Shown: positions 1 to 10,072, counted from the first letter of the stretch. The stretch: 64,000 nucleotides of DNA from CAVSIP01 sp963728075 (GCA_963728075.1 CAVSIP010000007.1:558001-622000); one strand, 5' to 3'. Notes: generated by a model from the sequence alone, not told the origin. Numbers and translations: made by a program.

Positions 1-489
1 CCCGTGCAGGCGCAGCGCCGGTGCCTGCGTCTGGTCGAACGGCGTACGGAAGATCAGCCGGCCGCCCGGTGCGATCCGCAGCGATCCGCTGCTCGCCTGG
101 AACGGCTCCGCGGTGGTCGTGACGCTCGGGCTCGGGGACGCCGTCGCCGACGGGGAGCTGGACCCGGCCTGAGCGAGCTGGCCGGCCTCCACCGACGCCG
201 CGACCGGGCTCGACGCCCCGGTGAACGTGTCGGCGTCCTGGCCGGTGTTGACGATCGTCATGTGGATGTACGCGTCGCCACCCGCGTCGACGATCCCGCC
301 CGGGCCGGGATCGATGAAGACGTTGCGCAGGCCGATCGACCCCAGGTCAGCGACCGCACCGTCGATGTGCGGGTACTGCACGGACGTCTCGGCCTCCTGG
401 CCCGATCCGCAACCCGCCAGCCCGCCGGCGGCGAGGACCAGCGCGGCCGCACCCACGGCACCGCGGACGGCGCGACGACTCCCGATCAC
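1..489 (-). CDS. LpqE-like lipoprotein, possibly PCu(A)C fold (partial)
   Basis: Reading the minus strand from a GTG at 489 gives an open frame of 163 codons that runs off the left edge. The N-terminus is a lipoprotein signal: positive charges (IGSRR), a hydrophobic stretch and the lipobox LAGC at about residues 27-30, so the mature protein should be lipid-anchored outside the membrane. Downstream come segments such as YPHIDGAVADLGSIGLRN and AYIHMTIVNTGQDADTFTG, then a Ser/Pro/Thr-rich stretch. This resembles the LpqE / copper-chaperone PCu(A)C-type domain. In mycobacteria lpqE lies divergently next to carD, exactly as here, which supports the call. Copper binding is inference. A GGGAG lies about 10 bases before the start. 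The C-terminus is outside the window. Confidence 0.7.
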   Translation of the reverse strand, partial: MIGSRRAVRGAVGAAALVLAAGGLAGCGSGQEAETSVQYPHIDGAVADLGSIGLRNVFIDPGPGGIVDAGGDAYIHMTIVNTGQDADTFTGASSPVAASVEAGQLAQAGSSSPSATASPSPSVTTTAEPFQASSGSLRIAPGGRLIFRTPFDQTQAPALRLHG

Positions 490-757
490 GCGTGACTCAA
501 CTCCCTAGCGCGGCTGGCTGGCCCGGACGGCAGGCGGGGGGACAGTGCGCACAGAAGGGTACTGACCGCACCCGCAGCACCCGGCGACGGCCCGCCGACA
601 GGCGGCTCCCGCAAGTCCGGGAAGCACTTCGCGGGCTGTCTGTCAAGTCCCCCTCTGCGGCGAATATGGCCTCTGACCTGCGAGAATGCAGGCAATGGCC
701 GGTGTGCGCGGCGTCACGCCGTGTTAGCCTGGAAGCCGGCGGAAGGGGCACGAGAGC

Positions 758-1240
758 ATGACTTTCGAGGTCGGCGAGACGGTCGTCTACCCCCACCACG
801 GGGCTGCACTCATCGAAGCAATCGAGACCCGGCAGATCAAGGGCGAGGACCGCACGTACCTCGTCCTGAAGGTCGCCCAGGGAGATCTGACCGTACGGGT
901 CCCGGCCGACAACGTCGAGCTCGTAGGTGTCCGCGACGTCGTGGGCCAGGACGGCCTGGAGAAGGTCTTCGAGGTCCTGCGCGCACCGCACACCGAGGAG
1001 CCGACCAACTGGTCGCGCCGCTACAAGGCCAACCTCGAGAAGCTCGCCTCCGGCGACGTCAACAAGGTCGCCGAGGTGGTCCGCGACCTGTGGCGCCGGG
1101 ACCGCGAGCGCGGCCTGTCCGCGGGCGAGAAGCGCATGCTCTCCAAGGCCCGCCAGATCCTCGTCAGCGAGCTGGCGCTCGCCGAGGGCACCAACGAGGA
1201 CAAGGCCGAGGCGATCCTCGACGAGGTCCTCGCCGGCTAG
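758..1240 (+). CDS. carD: CarD family RNA polymerase-binding regulator
   Basis: Protein of 160 residues, the usual length of actinobacterial CarD. The N-terminal domain (about residues 1-60, starting MTFEVGETVVYPHHGAALIE) is the CarD/CdnL/TRCF RNA-polymerase-interacting fold that contacts the beta subunit. The helical C-terminal part (about 65-160, including NWSRRYKANLEKLASGD and LSAGEKRMLSKARQIL) contacts promoter DNA at the upstream edge of the bubble. The family stabilises open complexes, notably at rRNA promoters. The ATG follows a GGAAGGGG ribosome site. ispD begins four bases after the stop, so carD and the isoprenoid genes probably share a transcript. The divergent lpqE-like gene fits the conserved mycobacterial neighbourhood. 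Confidence 0.95.
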   Translation: MTFEVGETVVYPHHGAALIEAIETRQIKGEDRTYLVLKVAQGDLTVRVPADNVELVGVRDVVGQDGLEKVFEVLRAPHTEEPTNWSRRYKANLEKLASGDVNKVAEVVRDLWRRDRERGLSAGEKRMLSKARQILVSELALAEGTNEDKAEAILDEVLAG

Positions 1241-1244
1241 AGCA

Positions 1245-1943
1245 GTGACCACCGCGGCCGTCGTCCCCGCGGCCGGCCGGGGGGAGCGGCTCGGTCCCGG
1301 TGCGCCCAAGGCACTCCGTGAGCTCGGCGGTGCGCCGATGCTCGTCCACGCGGTACGCGCCCTGTCCCAGGCCCGCGCGGTCGACACGGTCGTCGTCGCG
1401 GCGCCGCCCGGCGGGCTGGCCGAGGTGCGCGCCCTGCTGGCGTCGTTCGACGTGACCACCGACGTGCAGGTGGTCGCCGGCGGGGAGACCCGCCAGGAGT
1501 CGGTCTCCCGCGCGCTCGCCGCCCTGCCGGCCCAGGTCGACGTCGTCCTCGTGCACGACGCGGCCCGGCCGCTCGCCCCGAGCGACCTGGTCGACGCGGT
1601 GGTCGCGGCCGTCCGCGCCGGCGCCGACGCGGTCGTCCCGGGCCTGCCGGTCGTCGACACGGTCAAGCGCGTCGACCGCACCGACACGGTCGTGGAGACC
1701 GTCGACCGGGCTGCCCTGCGCGCCGTGCAGACGCCGCAGGGGTTCCGCCGCGCGGTGCTCGAGGAGGCGCACGCGGCCGCCGGCACGACCGAGGCCACCG
1801 ACGACGCCGGGCTGGTCGAGGCCCTGGGCCGGCGCGTGCACGTCGTGCCCGGCCATCCGGAGGCGTTCAAGGTCACCCGCCCGCTCGACCTGGTGCTCGC
1901 CGAGGCCGTGCTCGCCCGACGGAGGGCGGCCGGTGTCCGCTGA
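1245..1943 (+). CDS. ispD: 2-C-methyl-D-erythritol 4-phosphate cytidylyltransferase
   Basis: A 232-residue protein starting VTTAAVVPAAGRGERLG. It carries the nucleotide-binding signature of IspD (PAAGRGERLGPGAPKAL) at the N-terminus, GGETRQESVSRAL near residue 80 and VLVHDAARPL near residue 100. IspD joins CTP to 2-C-methyl-D-erythritol 4-phosphate in the cytosolic non-mevalonate isoprenoid pathway. The GTG at 1245 is four bases after carD and matches the family N-terminus. The end overlaps ispF by 11 bases, so the two pathway enzymes are translationally coupled. Length is normal and nothing looks broken. Confidence 0.95.
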   Translation: MTTAAVVPAAGRGERLGPGAPKALRELGGAPMLVHAVRALSQARAVDTVVVAAPPGGLAEVRALLASFDVTTDVQVVAGGETRQESVSRALAALPAQVDVVLVHDAARPLAPSDLVDAVVAAVRAGADAVVPGLPVVDTVKRVDRTDTVVETVDRAALRAVQTPQGFRRAVLEEAHAAAGTTEATDDAGLVEALGRRVHVVPGHPEAFKVTRPLDLVLAEAVLARRRAAGVR

Positions 1944-2448
1944 CGAGCAGGTCGTGCCGCTCACCCGCGGTCTGCCCGAGCTGCCGCGTGTCGGGGTCGG
2001 GGTCGACGTCCACCCGTACGAGCCGGGCCGGCCGCTGTGGCTGGCCTGCCTGCAGTGGCCGGACGAGACCGGGGTGGCCGGGCACTCCGACGGGGACGTC
2101 GCCGCGCACGCCGCCTGCGACGCGCTGCTGTCCGCCGCGGGGCTCGGCGACCTCGGCGGCCAGTTCGGGACCGCCGACCCGCAGTGGGCCGGCGCCTCCG
2201 GCGCGGCGCTGCTCGGCGAGACCGTCCGCCGCCTCGGTGCCGCCGGCTGGTCGGTCGGCAACGTCGCCGTGCAGGTGGTCGGCAACCGGCCACGGCTCGG
2301 CCCGCGCCGCACGGAGGCCGAGGCCGCGATGACCGCGGCGGTCGGTGCGCCGGTGTCCGTGTCGGCGACGACCACCGACGGGCTGGGGCTCACCGGCCGC
2401 GGCGAGGGCGTCGCAGCGATCGCCACCGCCCTGGTCGTCCAGCGCTGA
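1933..2448 (+). CDS. ispF: 2-C-methyl-D-erythritol 2,4-cyclodiphosphate synthase
   Basis: A 171-residue protein with the IspF metal motif DVHPYEPG (D-x-H) near residue 26 and the GHSDGDVAAHAACDALL segment near residue 55, both parts of the active site at the trimer interface. It converts CDP-ME 2-phosphate to MEcPP in the non-mevalonate pathway. The GTG at 1933 lies inside the last codons of ispD (11-base overlap). The C-terminal TTTDGLGLTGRGEGVAA motif is characteristic of the family. A short extra N-terminal stretch (about 15 residues) precedes the conserved core. Confidence 0.95.
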   Translation: MSADEQVVPLTRGLPELPRVGVGVDVHPYEPGRPLWLACLQWPDETGVAGHSDGDVAAHAACDALLSAAGLGDLGGQFGTADPQWAGASGAALLGETVRRLGAAGWSVGNVAVQVVGNRPRLGPRRTEAEAAMTAAVGAPVSVSATTTDGLGLTGRGEGVAAIATALVVQR

Positions 2449-2485
2449 CCGCCCGGCCGGCCGGCCGCTGTGACAGCCTGACGGC

Positions 2486-3592
2486 GTGAGCGACAGGGTG
2501 GTCGCCTGCTGGGCCGATGCGTACGCCGCGTACGACTTCGGGCCCGGCCACCCGATGCGCCCGAAGCGGCTGCAGCTGACGATGGAGCTGGCCGGCCGGC
2601 TCGGTGTCCTCGACGCCCTGGAGGTCGTCGAACCCGACCCCGCCGACGACGCGACGCTCGGCCTCGTCCACCACCTGCGCTACGTCAACACCGTCCGCGA
2701 CGACCCGGTCTTCGCCGCCGGCATCGCTCCACCGGACAACCCGCCGTTCCTGCGCATGCACGAGTCCGCCGCGCTGATCACCGGCGGCAGCGTGACCGCC
2801 GCGGCCGCCGTGTGGGCCGGCACGCACGACCACGCGGTCAACATCGCGGGTGGGCTGCACCACGCGATGCCGGGGCAGGCGTCGGGCTTCTGCGTCTACA
2901 ACGACGCCGCGGTCGCCGTCGCCTGGCTGCTCGCGCAGGGTGCGCAGCGCGTCGCGTACATCGACCTCGACGCCCACCACGGCGACGGCGTGCAGGCCGC
3001 GTTCTACGACGACCCGCGGGTGCTGACGGTCTCGCTGCACGAGACCGGTGACGCGCTGTTCCCCGGTACGGGCTTCCCCACCGACGTCGGCACCGGCAGC
3101 GGCGAGGGCTACGCCGTGAACGTGGCGCTGCCGCCGGGCGCGGACGACGCGCCCTGGCTGCGCGCCGTCCACGCCGTCGTCCCGTCGCTGGTGCGCGCCT
3201 ACCACCCGCAGGTGCTCGTCACCCAGTGCGGCTGCGACGGTCACCGGCTCGACCCGCTCGCCGACCTCAAGCTGACCGTCAACAGCATGGCGGCGGCGTA
3301 CCGCACCCTGCACGACCTCGCGCACGAGGTCACCAGGGGGCGCTGGGTGGCACTCGGCGGCGGCGGGTACGCGGAGGAGGTGGTGCCCCGCGCCTGGACC
3401 GCGCTGCTCGCCGAGGCCGCCGGACGACCGGTCGACCGGGCCGCGGTCTGCGACGAGGGCGGCACCGACGGCTACGACCCGTGGCCCGGCGGGGTCGGCA
3501 ACCCCGACGACCCGGTCGACCGCGCGGTCGCCGCGACCCGGCGCGCGATCTGGCCCCTGCACGGCCTGGACCCCATGGACGCCCGTGACTGA
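2486..3592 (+). CDS. acuC: Histone deacetylase-family protein, AcuC-like
   Basis: A 368-residue protein of the arginase/deacetylase fold. The zinc site and active-site motifs are visible: GLHHAMPGQASGFCVYNDAA near residue 125, the YIDLDAHHGDGV metal loop near residue 155, CGCDGHRLDPLADL near residue 248 and the GGGGYAEEV loop near residue 291. AcuC enzymes remove acetyl groups from lysines, classically reactivating acetyl-CoA synthetase. The next gene overlaps it by eight bases and encodes a GNAT acetyltransferase fused to an acyl-CoA synthetase-like scaffold, so enzyme and counter-enzyme are encoded together. The start is GTG at 2486 with no clear ribosome site, so leaderless translation is possible. 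Confidence 0.9.
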   Translation: MSDRVVACWADAYAAYDFGPGHPMRPKRLQLTMELAGRLGVLDALEVVEPDPADDATLGLVHHLRYVNTVRDDPVFAAGIAPPDNPPFLRMHESAALITGGSVTAAAAVWAGTHDHAVNIAGGLHHAMPGQASGFCVYNDAAVAVAWLLAQGAQRVAYIDLDAHHGDGVQAAFYDDPRVLTVSLHETGDALFPGTGFPTDVGTGSGEGYAVNVALPPGADDAPWLRAVHAVVPSLVRAYHPQVLVTQCGCDGHRLDPLADLKLTVNSMAAAYRTLHDLAHEVTRGRWVALGGGGYAEEVVPRAWTALLAEAAGRPVDRAAVCDEGGTDGYDPWPGGVGNPDDPVDRAVAATRRAIWPLHGLDPMDARD

Positions 3593-6248
3593 CTACCCCG
3601 CCGCCTGGGAGGCCGACGTCGTGCTCCGCGACGGCGGCACCGCCCACCTGCGTCCGATCCGCGCCGAGGACGCCGAGGCGCTCGTCGCCATGCACTCCCG
3701 GCTGTCCGACGACACGATCTACAAGCGCTTCTTCAGCCCACGCCCGCAGCTGTCCCAGCGGGACATCCAGCGCTTCACCACCGTCGACCACGTCGACCGG
3801 GTGGCGCTGATCTGCACGATCGGCGGCGCGATGGTCGCGGTCGGCCGCTACGACCGTGGCGACGACCCGGACACCGCCGAGGTGGCGTTCGTGGTGGAGG
3901 ACCGCCACCAGGGCCGCGGCATCGGCTCGGTGCTGCTCGAGCACCTCGCCGCCGCCGGCCGCGAGCGGGGCGTACGCCGGTTCGTCGCGGACGTGCTGCC
4001 CGGCAACCGGGCGATGGTCCGGGTGTTCCTCGACGCCGGCTACGAGGCGCACCGCTCGTTCGAGGAGGGCGTGGTCCACCTGGAGTTCCCGATCGGCGAG
4101 ACCGAGCAGTCGACGCAGGTCATGCAGTCGCGCGAGCACCGCGCGGAGGCGCGGTCCATCGAGCGGCTGCTGTTCCCCTCCTCGGTCGCCGTCGTCGGTG
4201 CGAGCCGGGAGGCACGCAGCGTCGGCCGGGTCGTGCTCGACGACATCCTCGCCGCCGGCTTCCAGGGCCCGGTCTACCCGGTGCACCACGAGGCGCCGTA
4301 CGTCGCCAGCATCCGCGCCTTCCCGACCGTCGCCGACATCCCCGACCCGGTGGACCTCGCGGTCGTCGCCACCCCGGCCGCGTCGGTCCTCGACGTGGTC
4401 CGCCAGTGCGCGGACAAGGGCGTACGCGGGCTGGTCGTGGTCTCCAGCGGGTTCGCCGAGGCCGGTGAGGAGGGCACCGCCGCGCAGCAGGAGATGGTGC
4501 GCCTGGCACGCGAGGGCGGCATGCGGGTCATCGGCCCGAACTGCCTGGGCGTCATCAACACCGACCCCGCGGTCTCGCTCAACGCCACGCTGGCCCCGAT
4601 CGCGCCGGGCCGGGGCAACGTCGGGTTCTTCTGCCAGTCCGGCGCGCTGGGCATCGCGATCCTCGAGTCCGTCGCCCGCCGGGGACTGGGCCTGTCGACG
4701 TTCGTCTCCGCCGGCAACCGGGCGGACGTGTCCGGCAACGACCTGCTGCAGTACTGGCAGGACGACCCCGCCACCGAGGTCGTGCTGCTCTACCTCGAGT
4801 CGTTCGGCAACCCGCGCAAGTTCGGCCGGCTGGCCCGCCGGGTCGCGCGGGAGAAGCCGGTCGTCGCGGTGAAGAGCGGCCGGTCCCTCGCCGGCCTGCC
4901 GCCCGGGCACGCCGGGCACGCGGTCGCGGTCCCCGACGAGGCGGTGGACGCGCTGTTCGCCCAGGCCGGCGTCATCCGCGTCGACACCCTCGCGCAGCTG
5001 TTCGACGCGGCGCAGGTGCTCGCCTACCAGCCGCTGCCGGCGGGCCGGCGGGTCGCGGTCGTCGGCAACTCCGCGGCCCTGCAGGTGCTCGCCGCCGACT
5101 CCTGCGAGTCCGCCGGGCTCGAGGTCACCCACACGACCGACGTGGGGGCGGCCGGCAGCGCCGAGGCGTTCGGCCGGGCGCTGTCCGACGCGCTCGCCGC
5201 CGACGACGTGGACGCGGTCATCACCGTGTTCATCCCGCCGTTGGAGGTCGAGCAGGAGGCGGTCGGTGCGGCCCTCGCCGCGGCGACCGAGGACGCCACC
5301 AAACCGGTGGTGTCGACGTTCCTCGCGTTCGAGGGGGTGCCCGAGCAGCTGCGCCGCGCCAGCCCCGAGGGCGTGGCCATGCGCGGCTCGGTGCCGTCGT
5401 TCCGCTCGCCGGAGACCGCCGTGCTGGCGCTCGCCCGCGCCGCGGCGTACGCCGAGTGGCGCCGGCGCCCGATCGGCACGGTGCCCGCCTTCGACGACGT
5501 CGACCCGGACGCGGCGCGCGCCGTGGTCGAGACCGCGCTGGGCCGGGCCGGCGGCCGGGCCGCGCTGAGCGCCGAGGAGACGCTCGCACTGCTGGCCGCG
5601 TACGGCATCGAGGTGCTGCCCGCCGCCCCCGCGACCACCGTCGAGGCCGCCGTGGCCGCGGCCCGGGAGGTCGGCTACCCGGTCGTGCTCAAGGCCGCCG
5701 ACGAGTCGCTGCGTCACCGTACGGACCTCGGCGGGGTACGCCTGGACCTGCGCAGTGACGACGACGTGCGCTCGGCGTACGAGGCCATGTCCGCGCTGTC
5801 CGGCGGGTCCGTCTTCGTCCAGCGGCTCGCCCCCGCCGGGGTCGCCACGGTCGTGACCGTGACCGAGGACCCGTCGTTCGGCGCGCTCGTCGGCTTCGGG
5901 CTCGGCGGAGTCGCGCACGACCTGCTCGGCGACAAGGCCTACCGCGCCGTGCCGCTCACCGACGTGGATGCGGCCGCGCTCGTCCGGGAGCCGCGCACCT
6001 CGCCCTTGCTGTTCGGCTACCGGGGTGCCGCGGCCGGCGACGTCGCCGCTCTCGAGCAGCTGCTCGCGCGGGTCGGCCGGCTCGCGGACGACCTGCCGGA
6101 GGTGCGGGCCGTCGAGCTCAACCCGGTGCTGTGCGCCGGGCAGGGGCTGAGCGTGCTGCACGCCGAGATAGCCGTCGAGCCGCAGCAGGACCGGATGGAC
6201 ACCGGCCCCCGCCGCCTGCGCCCGATCGCCAGGGAGGCGCCGTCATGA
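3585..6248 (+). CDS. Protein lysine acetyltransferase, GNAT + NDP-forming acyl-CoA synthetase fusion (Pat type)
   Basis: An 887-residue protein. Order of domains: a GNAT domain (about 8-165, with the acetyl-CoA loop HQGRGIGSVLLEH near 107), a CoA-binding Rossmann domain from about 195 (VAVVGASREARSVGRVVL), two succinyl-CoA-ligase-like domains to about 500, and an ATP-grasp domain from about 660 to 870. This is the actinobacterial Pat arrangement with GNAT at the N-terminus; enterobacterial PatZ carries it at the C-terminus. Known relatives acetylate acyl-CoA synthetases and so control acetate and propionate activation. No cyclic-nucleotide domain is present, unlike the mycobacterial Pat. It overlaps acuC by 8 bases and the homogentisate dioxygenase gene by 4, so the three are probably cotranscribed. 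Confidence 0.88.
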   Translation: MTDYPAAWEADVVLRDGGTAHLRPIRAEDAEALVAMHSRLSDDTIYKRFFSPRPQLSQRDIQRFTTVDHVDRVALICTIGGAMVAVGRYDRGDDPDTAEVAFVVEDRHQGRGIGSVLLEHLAAAGRERGVRRFVADVLPGNRAMVRVFLDAGYEAHRSFEEGVVHLEFPIGETEQSTQVMQSREHRAEARSIERLLFPSSVAVVGASREARSVGRVVLDDILAAGFQGPVYPVHHEAPYVASIRAFPTVADIPDPVDLAVVATPAASVLDVVRQCADKGVRGLVVVSSGFAEAGEEGTAAQQEMVRLAREGGMRVIGPNCLGVINTDPAVSLNATLAPIAPGRGNVGFFCQSGALGIAILESVARRGLGLSTFVSAGNRADVSGNDLLQYWQDDPATEVVLLYLESFGNPRKFGRLARRVAREKPVVAVKSGRSLAGLPPGHAGHAVAVPDEAVDALFAQAGVIRVDTLAQLFDAAQVLAYQPLPAGRRVAVVGNSAALQVLAADSCESAGLEVTHTTDVGAAGSAEAFGRALSDALAADDVDAVITVFIPPLEVEQEAVGAALAAATEDATKPVVSTFLAFEGVPEQLRRASPEGVAMRGSVPSFRSPETAVLALARAAAYAEWRRRPIGTVPAFDDVDPDAARAVVETALGRAGGRAALSAEETLALLAAYGIEVLPAAPATTVEAAVAAAREVGYPVVLKAADESLRHRTDLGGVRLDLRSDDDVRSAYEAMSALSGGSVFVQRLAPAGVATVVTVTEDPSFGALVGFGLGGVAHDLLGDKAYRAVPLTDVDAAALVREPRTSPLLFGYRGAAAGDVAALEQLLARVGRLADDLPEVRAVELNPVLCAGQGLSVLHAEIAVEPQQDRMDTGPRRLRPIAREAPS

Positions 6249-7405
6249 CCTTCTACCGCGCCGTCGGGGAGCTGCCGCGCAAGCGGCACACCCAGTTCCG
6301 CCGCCCGGACGGGCGGCTGTACGCGGAGGAGCTGATGAGCCGCGAGGGGTTCTCGTTCTCGACCTCGCTGCTCTACCACCTGGAGATCCCGACCGCGATC
6401 ACCGCCGCCGAGGCGGAGCCGGCGCCCGGCGAGGGGACCGAGCCGAACGCCCCGCTGCGCCCGCGGCTGTTCCACACCCACCAGCTCACCGGCGGCGGAG
6501 ACCTCGTGACCGGCCGGCGACTGCTGCTCGCCAACGACGACGTGCGCCTGTCGTACGCCGTCGCCGGCGCGGAGAGCGGGCTGTACCGCAACGCGGTCGG
6601 CGACGAGGTCGTCTACCTGGAGAGCGGCCGGGCGCGGTTCGAGTCGGTGTACGGCGCGCTGGACGTGAGCGAGGGCGACTACGTCGTCGTCCCGGTCTCC
6701 ACGACCCACCGGTGGCTGCCGCAGGGGGAGGTCCGTGCCCTGGTCGTCGAGGCGAGCGGGTACGTCGGCCCGCCCGGGCGGTACCTGTCCCGGCTCGGCC
6801 AGCTCAAGGAGGGCGCGCCGTACAGCGAGCGGGACCTGCGCGGCCCGGGCGAGCCGCTGGTCGTCGACGGCGGCCCGGTCGACGTGCTCGTCCGGCACCG
6901 CGACGGGCTGACCCGGTTCACCTACGCCACCCACCCGTTCGACGTCGTCGGCTGGGACGGCTACGTGTGGCCGTACGCGTTCTCCATCCACGACTTCGAG
7001 CCGATCGTCGGCCGGGTGCACCAGCCGCCGCCGGTCCACCAGACCTTCGAGGGCCCGGGCTTCGTGCTGTGCTCGTTCGTCCCCCGACCGTTCGACTTCG
7101 ACCCGCAGGCGGTCGCCGTGCCGTACAACCACGCGAACGTCGACTCCGACGAGGTGCTGTTCTACGTCGGTGGGGACTTCATGAGCCGCAAGGGCTCCGG
7201 GATCGGCCAGGGCTCGGTGTCGCTGCACCCGTCCGGGTTCACCCACGGCCCCCAGCCGGGCAGCGTGGAGGCCGGGCTCGGCCAGGAGCGCACCGAGGAG
7301 CTCGCGGTCATGCTCGACACGTTCCGCCCGCTGCGGCTCGGCCCGGCGGCGCGGGAGTGCGAGGACGAGGGCTACGCCTGGACGTGGGCCCGGGGCCGCG
7401 AGTAG
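6245..7405 (+). CDS. hmgA: Homogentisate 1,2-dioxygenase
   Basis: A 386-residue cupin-type ring-cleavage dioxygenase starting MTFYRAVGELPRKRHTQFR. The C-terminal iron site is recognisable: VHQTFEG near residue 263, DSDEVLFYVGGDF near 302 supplying the Glu ligand, and LHPSGFTHGPQPG near 327 supplying His ligands. The enzyme opens homogentisate to maleylacetoacetate in tyrosine and phenylalanine breakdown. The length fits the shorter actinobacterial form. The ATG overlaps the stop of the acetyltransferase gene (ATGA). No maleylacetoacetate isomerase or fumarylacetoacetase gene is in the window. The gene ends four bases from the stop of the convergent membrane protein. Confidence 0.88.
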   Translation: MTFYRAVGELPRKRHTQFRRPDGRLYAEELMSREGFSFSTSLLYHLEIPTAITAAEAEPAPGEGTEPNAPLRPRLFHTHQLTGGGDLVTGRRLLLANDDVRLSYAVAGAESGLYRNAVGDEVVYLESGRARFESVYGALDVSEGDYVVVPVSTTHRWLPQGEVRALVVEASGYVGPPGRYLSRLGQLKEGAPYSERDLRGPGEPLVVDGGPVDVLVRHRDGLTRFTYATHPFDVVGWDGYVWPYAFSIHDFEPIVGRVHQPPPVHQTFEGPGFVLCSFVPRPFDFDPQAVAVPYNHANVDSDEVLFYVGGDFMSRKGSGIGQGSVSLHPSGFTHGPQPGSVEAGLGQERTEELAVMLDTFRPLRLGPAARECEDEGYAWTWARGRE

Positions 7406-7409
7406 CGGC

Positions 7410-8045
7410 TCAGGCGGTGCCCCAGCGCAGCACGACGCCCTGGTCGCGCATGTGCCGGCGGAACCACAGGTACGACGCGACGACGGCCGCACCGGTCAGC
7501 CCCGCGGACAGGAACGGCTTGACCAGCACGAACCCGCCGACGCTCTGGTGCAGCAGCAGCCACAGCGTCGCCGAGCCGTTGACCAGGTAGACCAGCCCCC
7601 ACAGCAGCGAGATGCGCAGGAAGAACTCGTGCATCCGCGGGTGGGTCATCACGGCCTCGGGGATCGGGCAGAAGTCGCCGGCGAGGCGTGCGGTGAGCGG
7701 CTTGCGCAGCGGGACCGAGCCGAGGAACAGCGCGGCGACGACGAACGTGCCCAGGGTCGGCTGGAGCAGGTAGATGAACGTGCTGCCGGTCGCCAGGGAC
7801 ACCGCGGCGCGGACCGTGACCAGCGCCGTACCGAGGACGATCATGGCCGGGACGCCGTCGCGGCGCAGCAGCCGACGGGCGATGTTCGCGTACGACCAGC
7901 CGAGGGCGGCGCTCACCGCGACCCGGGGGCCGAAGGACAGCAGTGCGTAGAAGACGGTGAGCGGCAGGATGGTCGACTCGAGGAGGACCAGCCCGGCGCG
8001 GAGGAGCAGCCGAAGCGGTCTCGGCAGCTCGATGACGTGCTCCAC
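7410..8045 (-). CDS. VC0807-like multi-pass membrane protein
   Basis: A 211-residue hydrophobic protein with about five or six membrane segments (for example AGLVLLESTILPLTVFYALL near 16, the GTALVTVRAAVSLATG region, and LLWGLVYLVNGSATLWLL near 148). It looks like the VC0807 / DUF3159-like group of unknown function. The end is a basic tail (WFRRHMRDQG). The GTG start at 8045 follows AGGAG. It is transcribed towards hmgA and divergently from the reductase at 8137. A function cannot be assigned from sequence. Confidence 0.65.
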   Translation of the reverse strand: MEHVIELPRPLRLLLRAGLVLLESTILPLTVFYALLSFGPRVAVSAALGWSYANIARRLLRRDGVPAMIVLGTALVTVRAAVSLATGSTFIYLLQPTLGTFVVAALFLGSVPLRKPLTARLAGDFCPIPEAVMTHPRMHEFFLRISLLWGLVYLVNGSATLWLLLHQSVGGFVLVKPFLSAGLTGAAVVASYLWFRRHMRDQGVVLRWGTA

Positions 8046-8136
8046 GCATTCTCCTTCGGTACGACCGGCTGCCTACTTCAACGCCGAAGGACCCTGATCG
8101 GTTACTCCGGTCGGCGCAGCCGGGAACACCAGTGTC

Positions 8137-8529
8137 ATGCCTGAGATCCCAGAAGTGGCCCGAAAGTGGTTCGACGATCGGCTGTTCGTCACTCTCGCGA
8201 CCGTGGAGCCGGACGGTCGACCCCATCTGTCGGTTTTGTGGACCAAGCTCGATGGTGACGACGTGCTGATGTCCACGGTCAAGGGCCGGCGCAAGCACCA
8301 GAACCTCGAGCGCGACCCGCGGGCGACCGTGCTCGCGACCGACCCCGGCAACCCGTACAGCTACCTGGAGGTGCGGGGCACGGTCGAGATGACCGAGGAG
8401 GGCGGCCGCGAGCTCATCGACTCCTTCGCCGAGACCTACCGCGGTGAGCGCCCGTACCCGTTCGACGGCCCCGACGACGTCCGCGTGGTGCTGCGGCTGC
8501 GCCCGGAGAAGGTCGTCTTCCACGGCTGA
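8137..8529 (+). CDS. PPOX-class, probably F420-dependent, oxidoreductase
   Basis: A 130-residue split-barrel protein of the pyridoxamine 5'-phosphate-oxidase superfamily. It starts MPEIPEVARKWFDDRLFVTLAT and carries the conserved GRPHLSVLWTKLDGDDVLMST strand pair, KGRRKHQNLERDPRATVLA, and YLEVRGTVEMTEEGG. The short length and the KGRRKHQNL segment match the actinobacterial F420-binding Rv1155-like group, which reduce or bind F420. Cofactor and substrate are inference. It stands alone: a membrane protein is divergent upstream, and a strong inverted repeat lies between it and cysS. Confidence 0.8.
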   Translation: MPEIPEVARKWFDDRLFVTLATVEPDGRPHLSVLWTKLDGDDVLMSTVKGRRKHQNLERDPRATVLATDPGNPYSYLEVRGTVEMTEEGGRELIDSFAETYRGERPYPFDGPDDVRVVLRLRPEKVVFHG

Positions 8530-8547
8530 CCAGCCCGCCCCCACCTG

Positions 8548-8632
8548 CGCCTTCGTGCGCCCCATGACCGCCTCCGTGCGGCGTACTGGGGTCAACCAAG
8601 ATCGTCTGACCCCACCAGGCCGCACGAAGGCG
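8548..8632. repeat. Nested intergenic inverted repeat
   Basis: A perfect 12-base inverted repeat, CGCCTTCGTGCG at 8548-8559 and CGCACGAAGGCG at 8621-8632, encloses a second perfect 8-base hairpin, TGGGGTCA (8587-8594) and TGACCCCA (8607-8614) with a 12-base loop. A related CGCCTCCGTGCG lies at 8570-8580. It fills the gap between the reductase stop and cysS. It has no T-run, so it is not a classical terminator. It may be a processing or termination hairpin, or a small repeat element. Confidence 0.75.
8587..8614. other. Inner perfect 8-bp hairpin between reductase gene and cysS
   Basis: TGGGGTCA pairs with TGACCCCA across a 12-base loop. The structure is 58 bases after the reductase stop and 49 before the cysS start, so it could end the upstream transcript or be a protein site. 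No T-run follows, and a Rho-independent terminator is not well supported. Confidence 0.4.
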
Positions 8633-8662
8633 GCCGGGGCGCCCACCGCATAGCCTGGCCCG

Positions 8663-10071
<1,409 letters not shown>

Positions 10072-10072
<1 letters not shown>

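Noticed and set aside
4..508. Long plus-strand open frames at the left edge
   Set aside because: They are Arg- and Pro-rich shadows of the minus-strand lipoprotein gene, which has a clear signal peptide and lipobox.
3330..6161. A minus-strand open frame of more than 900 codons opposite the acetyltransferase gene
   Set aside because: It is a GC-driven antisense frame with no recognisable domains, while the plus strand encodes a complete GNAT/synthetase fusion.
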